Below are positions 6,503-9,227 of a stretch of DNA of 9,227 nt, piece after piece (within the stretch, counting starts at the first letter, position 1; every line of letters begins with the position of its first letter). The stretch is from JBBDWJ01 sp040902925. GTDB taxonomy: Bacteria; Acidobacteriota; Terriglobia; Bryobacterales; UBA6623. The position numbers and the translations under genes were made by a program. The notes beneath the pieces were generated by a model that saw only the letters and a list, made by a program, of their open reading frames with translations, made no database searches and was not told where the DNA came from. The stretch is taken from contig JBBDWJ010000022.1 in the NCBI GenBank assembly GCA_040902925.1, positions 1-9,227 of the forward strand, in the 5' to 3' direction.

Positions 6503-7188
6503 TCCTCTGCGTCGCTAATCTTCTTCTTCTTATTGGGGTTCAGTACCGGCCTAGCCTTGTCTTCGATCGCCGCAGTTTCGGCCGCAGACTCCACGACGGC
6601 GTACTTCTGAAGCACATCAAGTACGTTGTAGTTCCGTGTATAACGGTTCAGCTCTGAGTCAGGGAAGGCAATCCTAAGAAAATCTTCCGTGAATGTTTTG
6701 TCCGCCTTTTTTCTTGTCTGCTGCCCGTGCAAGATGTAGGCGTTTACAAACTCTGCTCCACTTAGATCCGGCGGGATTTCGATCATCGCATCCGGCATAA
6801 ATGACGAGTCTAAGAATTTGTTAACGGCGGCATTCTGACGCCGCGACACGCAGGGCCGTACGAATTGATCCGGGCCATCCACATGGTGAATGGTCAAGAC
6901 AAGCCTCTTCGCCTGGACCCTCCCATACCCGCAGTTATCCCCCGCGTGACGGCAATCGAAGTGCCGAAGGCGACCCCTTGCGTTGCCAGCAGCTAGACGA
7001 AAGGCATGCTCAAACAAGGCACGCCGAAAGTGCGGTATCAGAAACAGCGCTTCCGGTTCGCGCCAGGAAGGGCTCTTCCGGGCTAAGTCCGCCGCCTCTT
7101 CGTATATCACCGGCTGAGACTCCGCAAGTTGCTTTAAGAAGCTGCTCGGCATCTCCGCGATGATCAGGTCCTCTAACGCTTCATTCAT
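6499..7188 (-). CDS. Unknown protein, operon partner of XRE/ImmA protease
   Basis: The 229-residue protein starts at ATG 7186-7188, preceded by AAGGAGG (7205-7199) at 10-nt spacing, the strongest ribosome binding site in the cargo. I do not recognise the family. Visible features are an acidic helical N-terminus (1-40), FLIPHFRRALFEHAFRLAAG (49-68), a FDCRHAGDNCGYGR stretch with C79 and C86, a conserved-looking core RLVLTIHHVDGPDQFVRPCV (95-114) with RRQNAAVNKFL (116-126), and a lysine-rich tail (NPNKKKK, 218-224). No membrane segment or signal peptide is present. It is first in the operon, directly coupled to an XRE-ImmA/IrrE gene; by analogy with ImmA/IrrE-based toxin-antitoxin pairs it may be the toxin or the protease substrate. 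Role unproven. Confidence 0.8.
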   Translation of the reverse strand: MNEALEDLIIAEMPSSFLKQLAESQPVIYEEAADLARKSPSWREPEALFLIPHFRRALFEHAFRLAAGNARGRLRHFDCRHAGDNCGYGRVQAKRLVLTIHHVDGPDQFVRPCVSRRQNAAVNKFLDSSFMPDAMIEIPPDLSGAEFVNAYILHGQQTRKKADKTFTEDFLRIAFPDSELNRYTRNYNVLDVLQKYAVVESAAETAAIEDKARPVLNPNKKKKISDAEE

Positions 7189-7198
7189 TCCTTCCAGC

Positions 7199-7224
7199 CC
7201 TCCTTAGGCAACGATTCAACTATA
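7199..7224 (-). promoter_or_regulatory. -10 box and Shine-Dalgarno of the minus-strand cargo operon
   Basis: On the minus strand TATAGT (7224-7219) lies within TGCGCTATAGT, identical to the motif before the SPOR gene. Transcription would begin near 7212, leaving a leader of about 24 nt with AAGGAGG (7205-7199). No convincing -35 is seen. The box lies next to the end-like motif at 7231-7250. Confidence 0.45.
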
Positions 7225-7230
7225 GCGCAT

Positions 7231-7250
7231 TTTAGTGCCACGATGTTAAA
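7231..7250 (+). repeat. Internal motif resembling the element's left end
   Basis: AGTGCC (7234-7239) matches the right terminal repeat, and GATGTTAAA (7242-7250) matches 3528-3536 just inside the left end. The two motifs stand in the same order as at the left end, with 14 bp less between them. GCGCATTT (7225-7232) before it differs from the flanking GCGCTTTT duplication at one position. It may be a decayed second left end. Confidence 0.35.
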
Positions 7251-7279
7251 CTGTGGCGGACAATTCTACAAAAAAAATT

Positions 7280-7309
7280 AACTATCGTAGTTGACTATTG
7301 CTAGTTCAC
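7280..7309. promoter_or_regulatory. Candidate operator: palindrome plus direct repeats before transposase
   Basis: AACTA-TCG-TAGTT (7280-7292) is a perfect 5-bp inverted repeat with a 3-nt centre. TAGTTGAC (7288-7295) is repeated as TAGTTCAC (7302-7309) at a 14-bp period, with 7 of 8 matching. Both overlap or flank the transposase -35 at 7291. A bound dimer would block transposase transcription; the XRE protein of the neighbouring operon is one candidate, by inference. Confidence 0.4.
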
Positions 7310-7320
7310 TCAAGCATAAT
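7291..7320 (+). promoter_or_regulatory. Transposase promoter, probably leaderless
   Basis: TTGACT (7291-7296) and CATAAT (7315-7320) are separated by 18 bp, and an A-tract (7270-7277) sits in UP-element position. Only 6 nt separate the -10 box from the ATG at 7327, and no Shine-Dalgarno is present, so the mRNA probably begins at or next to the start codon. Confidence 0.55.
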
Positions 7321-7326
7321 ATCATT

Positions 7327-8154
7327 ATGAATCGTTTGAGCACGGCAGAGCGGGTACAGATCCTTTCGGCCCTGGTCGAGGGCAACAGCCTTCGGGCGAC
7401 GAGCCGCATGGTAGGCGTATCCATTAACACCGTTACAAAACTCCTGGTAGACCTCGGCAAGGCTTGCGCCACCTACCAGGGTGGGGCTATGCAGAATCTG
7501 CCGTGCCAGCGGCTGCAAGTCGATGAAATCTGGGCGTTTTGCTATTCCAAGCAGAAGAACGTCCCGGAGGAGATGAAGGGCCAGTTCGGCGTGGGCGATG
7601 TTTGGACCTGGGCGGCCATCTGTGCCGATACAAAGCTGATCCCGACATGGTTCACGGGCGACCGTGGAGCGGGCAGCGCGCGGGAACTCATGCAAGATCT
7701 AGCGCCCCGGCTGGCGCGGCGCGTCCAGCTAACCACGGAGGGCTATAAAGTCTACCTGGAAGCCGTGGATGAGGCTTTCCGGGGGCAGGTTGACTACGCT
7801 CAGTTGGTCAAGATCTACGGTCGGGATGAGTCCGAACCCGAAACGCCGTACAGCCCCGCGAAGTGCAACGGGGCGAAGAAAGAGCCCAGGATTGGCAACC
7901 CTGACCCGGACCATATCTCGACCAGCTACGTGGAGCGTCAGAACCTGACCATGCGCATGTCGATGCGACGGTTTACCCGTTTGACCAACGGATTCTCAAA
8001 GAAGGTCGAGAACCACGCCCATGCGATCGCCATCCACTTCATGCACTACAACTTTGGCCGGGTTCACAAAACGCTGAAGACCACCCCGGCAATCGCAGCG
8101 GGCCTCTCGAACCACGTTTGGTCCCTGGCGGAAATCGTGGGGCTGCTAGATTGA
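7327..8154 (+). CDS. IS1-like DDE transposase, second catalytic Asp replaced by Glu
   Basis: The 275-residue protein starts at ATG 7327 (MNRLSTAERVQIL); the frame stays open upstream to a TTG at 7291, but that lies inside the promoter. An N-terminal HTH covers about 6-45 (LRATSRMVGVSINTVTKLL). The catalytic core shows LQVDEIWAF with D66, then LTTEGYKVYL, where E138 (GAG, 7738-7740) stands where relatives usually have TTDG, then SYVERQNLTMRM with E203. The C-terminus ends with NHAHAIAIHFMHYNF and HKTLKTTPA. The overall sequence is of the IS1-like group common in acidobacterial genomes, from memory. The length and frame are intact, but a D-to-E change at a metal-binding position normally cripples DDE enzymes. 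The stop codon TGA is inside the right terminal repeat. Confidence 0.9.
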   Translation: MNRLSTAERVQILSALVEGNSLRATSRMVGVSINTVTKLLVDLGKACATYQGGAMQNLPCQRLQVDEIWAFCYSKQKNVPEEMKGQFGVGDVWTWAAICADTKLIPTWFTGDRGAGSARELMQDLAPRLARRVQLTTEGYKVYLEAVDEAFRGQVDYAQLVKIYGRDESEPETPYSPAKCNGAKKEPRIGNPDPDHISTSYVERQNLTMRMSMRRFTRLTNGFSKKVENHAHAIAIHFMHYNFGRVHKTLKTTPAIAAGLSNHVWSLAEIVGLLD

Positions 8155-8169
8155 AACTGAGGCACTACG
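8152..8169 (-). repeat. Right terminal inverted repeat (IRR)
   Basis: The reverse complement begins CGTAGTGCCTCAGTTTCA and matches the left repeat at 14 of 18 positions. It includes the transposase stop codon (8152-8154) and abuts the right GCGCTTTT copy. Confidence 0.7.
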
Positions 8170-8177
8170 GCGCTTTT
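8170..8177. repeat. Right target-site duplication GCGCTTTT
   Basis: Identical to 3495-3502. Its last T is also the first base of a TTGACA -35 box (8177-8182), so the duplication restores the promoter it landed in. Confidence 0.75.
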
Positions 8178-8206
8178 TGACAGCAGCAAGACCGGGCCTT
8201 GATAAT
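8177..8206 (+). promoter_or_regulatory. Sigma70-type promoter of the Rho-N-like gene
   Basis: TTGACA (8177-8182, consensus) and GATAAT (8201-8206, 5 of 6) are separated by 18 bp. Transcription would start near 8213, leaving a leader of about 56 nt. That leader contains a 6-bp GC hairpin (CGCCGC 8234-8239 with GCGGCG 8246-8251) just before the Shine-Dalgarno. Confidence 0.6.
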
Positions 8207-8268
8207 AGATTCTCCGGCGCCCTGCTCCGGGGCCGCCGCCCTGCCGCGGCGCACAAGGAGACCTTCTC

Positions 8269-8604
8269 ATGACTTATCACTACAAAGAATTGAAGCACGA
8301 GCGCATGGCCGACCTCCGGCTCATCGCCTCGAAGATCGATCATGAAGCCGTCAAGGGCTACACCCAGCTCAACAAGCAGCAGCTTCTCGACGCCCTTTGC
8401 ACGGCCCTTCACATCGACAAGCACGAGCATCACGAAGCGGTTGGCGTGGACAAGGGAAAAATCAAAACCGAAATCCGCGAGCTGAAGAAGAAACGCGACG
8501 AGGCGCTCAAGGCTCACAATCACGTCGAGATCAAGTCGATCCGCCGCCAGATTCACCAACGCAAGCGCACCATTCGCAAAGCATTGGTTTCAGCAAAAGG
8601 CTGA
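8269..8604 (+). CDS. Small basic protein with Rho-N/SAP-like N-terminal domain
   Basis: The 111-residue protein starts at ATG 8269, with AAGGAG (8255-8260) 8 nt upstream. Residues about 11-50 (MADLRLIASKIDHEAVKGYT, then LNKQQLLDALCTAL) resemble the helical Rho N-terminal/SAP-like fold, in which a helix with LNKQQLLDAL is characteristic. A histidine-rich link (HIDKHEHHEA, 48-57) follows, then a long Lys/Arg-rich helix (about 62-108, IKTEIRELKKKRDEALKAHN) that could form a coiled coil. Nucleic-acid binding is likely; the specific role is unknown and it is far too short to be Rho itself. It has its own promoter, which the mobile element abuts. Confidence 0.8.
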   Translation: MTYHYKELKHERMADLRLIASKIDHEAVKGYTQLNKQQLLDALCTALHIDKHEHHEAVGVDKGKIKTEIRELKKKRDEALKAHNHVEIKSIRRQIHQRKRTIRKALVSAKG

Positions 8605-8693
8605 GCAGAGCGCCTAGCGTGGGTGCTTGAGCCCGCGGACACGTCCCGCCCTGCTAATCGGCCGCCGGCAAGCTGAGCTAGACTGGGGTTGCC

Positions 8694-9227
8694 GTGTTCC
8701 CGTATCGAGCCTGCTCTCGCCGCTCTGTGTTGTGCGCGCCGCTGCTGCTGCTTTCGGGCTCTGTGTTTGGGCATGCGGCAGCCGGCGAACCTCCCTGGTT
8801 GACCGCCACACCCCAGAGCAAGGGATTCGACAGCGCCAAGCTCGATGCGGCGCGTGACGTGCTGGCGGCCCGCAACACCAAAAACTTCCTGGTCATCCGC
8901 CAGAATCGCATCGTCTACGAGTGGTACGCCGCCGATGCGGCGGCCACCAAACCCCATTACACGGCTTCGCTGGCCAAGGCGCTGGTCGGCGGAATGTCGC
9001 TGCTGCTCGCGCTCAACGACGGGCGTATCGCGGCCGGCGACCCTGCCTGGAAATACATCCCAGCCTGGAAGGACGATCCTAAGAAATCCAAAATCACCAT
9101 CCGTCATCTCGCGACGCATTCCTCTGGCATCGAAGACGCCGAGCAGGACAACATTCCCCACATGGAGCTGCCCGTATGGAAGGGAATTTTTTGGCGCAAA
9201 GACCCCGACCCGTTCACGCCGGCCATC
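8694..9227 (+). CDS. Exported serine beta-lactamase-like hydrolase, C-terminus beyond window
   Basis: The frame starts at GTG 8694, the first start after the in-frame TAG at 8679, with GGGG (8685-8688) 5 nt upstream, and is open for 178 codons to the window edge. A Sec-type signal peptide is visible: RR in the n-region (9-10), hydrophobic VLCAPLLLLSGSVFG (12-26), and likely cleavage around HAAAG (27-31). The mature part has FLVIRQNRIVYEWY (65-78), then YTASLAKALVGG with the S-x-x-K nucleophile motif (S92, K95), and IRHLATHSSGI (136-146). These match the class C beta-lactamase/penicillin-binding-like serine hydrolase family (COG1680). The Y-x-N motif would lie past the edge. Substrate unknown: it may be a D,D-peptidase, esterase or peptide hydrolase rather than an antibiotic-resistance enzyme. 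Confidence 0.88.
   Translation, partial: MFPYRACSRRSVLCAPLLLLSGSVFGHAAAGEPPWLTATPQSKGFDSAKLDAARDVLAARNTKNFLVIRQNRIVYEWYAADAAATKPHYTASLAKALVGGMSLLLALNDGRIAAGDPAWKYIPAWKDDPKKSKITIRHLATHSSGIEDAEQDNIPHMELPVWKGIFWRKDPDPFTPAI

Larger units (their letters stand above)
3503..8169 (+). mobile_element. 4.67-kb IS1-like transposon carrying five cargo genes
   Basis: The element is defined by imperfect terminal inverted repeats (3503-3520 against 8152-8169, 14 of 18 matching in register, with CTCAGTTT identical). An exact 8-bp direct repeat lies immediately outside both ends. An IS1-like DDE transposase occupies the right end and its stop codon lies within the right repeat, as in compact insertion sequences. 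The 3.8 kb to the left of it carries five non-transposase genes in three transcription units and is more AT-rich than the host flanks. Single-transposase elements of this kind are usually about 0.9 kb, so this would be a passenger-bearing IS. An internal end-like motif at 7231-7250 leaves open a shorter 0.94-kb IS at the right end, but the exact duplication favours the long element. Confidence 0.7.

Noticed and set aside
7233..8169. A short 0.94-kb IS as the only mobile unit
   Set aside because: Its inner left end pairs poorly with the right end and is out of register with a 7/8 flank match, whereas the outer ends give 14/18 in register and an exact 8-bp duplication. Kept as a lesser alternative.
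8605..8693. Terminator between the Rho-N-like gene and the hydrolase
   Set aside because: No stable stem followed by a T-run is visible.
8146..9161. Two minus-strand open frames (137 and 202 codons) opposite the Rho-N-like and hydrolase genes
   Set aside because: GC-driven antisense shadows; the plus strand has the domain motifs, start sites and signal peptide.

Overview
The window reads as GC-rich chromosomal DNA of a soil-type bacterium. An acidobacterial (Bryobacter/Solibacter-like) source is my best guess, from remembered similarity of the transposase and from the style of the flanking genes (large glycosyltransferase, SPOR protein, Rho-N-like protein, serine hydrolase). The taxonomic guess is an inference, not something shown directly. 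No rRNA, tRNA or CRISPR array is visible.

Layout. (1) 1-2232, minus: the N-terminal 744 residues of a long two-domain glycosyltransferase that runs off the left edge. (2) 2233-2625: a divergent intergenic region with an 8-bp inverted repeat, a GC hairpin and a candidate -10 box. (3) 2626-3324, plus: a single-pass membrane protein with a C-terminal SPOR domain. (4) 3503-8169: an apparently single 4.67-kb mobile element. It is bounded by 18-bp imperfect terminal inverted repeats (14/18) and by an exact 8-bp direct repeat GCGCTTTT (3495-3502 and 8170-8177). (5) 8269-8604, plus: a small Rho-N/SAP-like basic protein whose promoter abuts the insertion point. (6) 8694-9227, plus: the start of an exported serine beta-lactamase-like hydrolase that runs off the right edge.

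The mobile element is the main point of interest. Its right end holds an IS1-like DDE transposase whose stop codon lies inside the right inverted repeat. About four fifths of the element is cargo, and the cargo is visibly more AT-rich than the flanks. The cargo is a minus-strand pair of an unknown protein and an XRE-HTH/ImmA-IrrE metalloprotease protein (4-bp overlap), a small plus-strand gene of the GRLGGQKGGKARA type, and a minus-strand pair of an unknown cytosolic protein and a four-helix membrane protein (4-bp overlap). The last pair has the architecture of a RexA/RexB-type abortive-infection system. The set looks like a compact defence or toxin-antitoxin cargo carried by an insertion sequence, but no function is proven here.

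Regulation looks tight. The small gene and the RexA-like gene start 26 bp apart on opposite strands with overlapping -10 boxes. The small gene and the transposase each have exactly 6 nt between a -10 hexamer and the ATG and no Shine-Dalgarno, which suggests leaderless mRNAs. The 138-bp gap between the protease operon and the transposase carries a palindrome and direct repeats. The transposase has Glu where the family normally has the second catalytic Asp, so the element may be immobile on its own.
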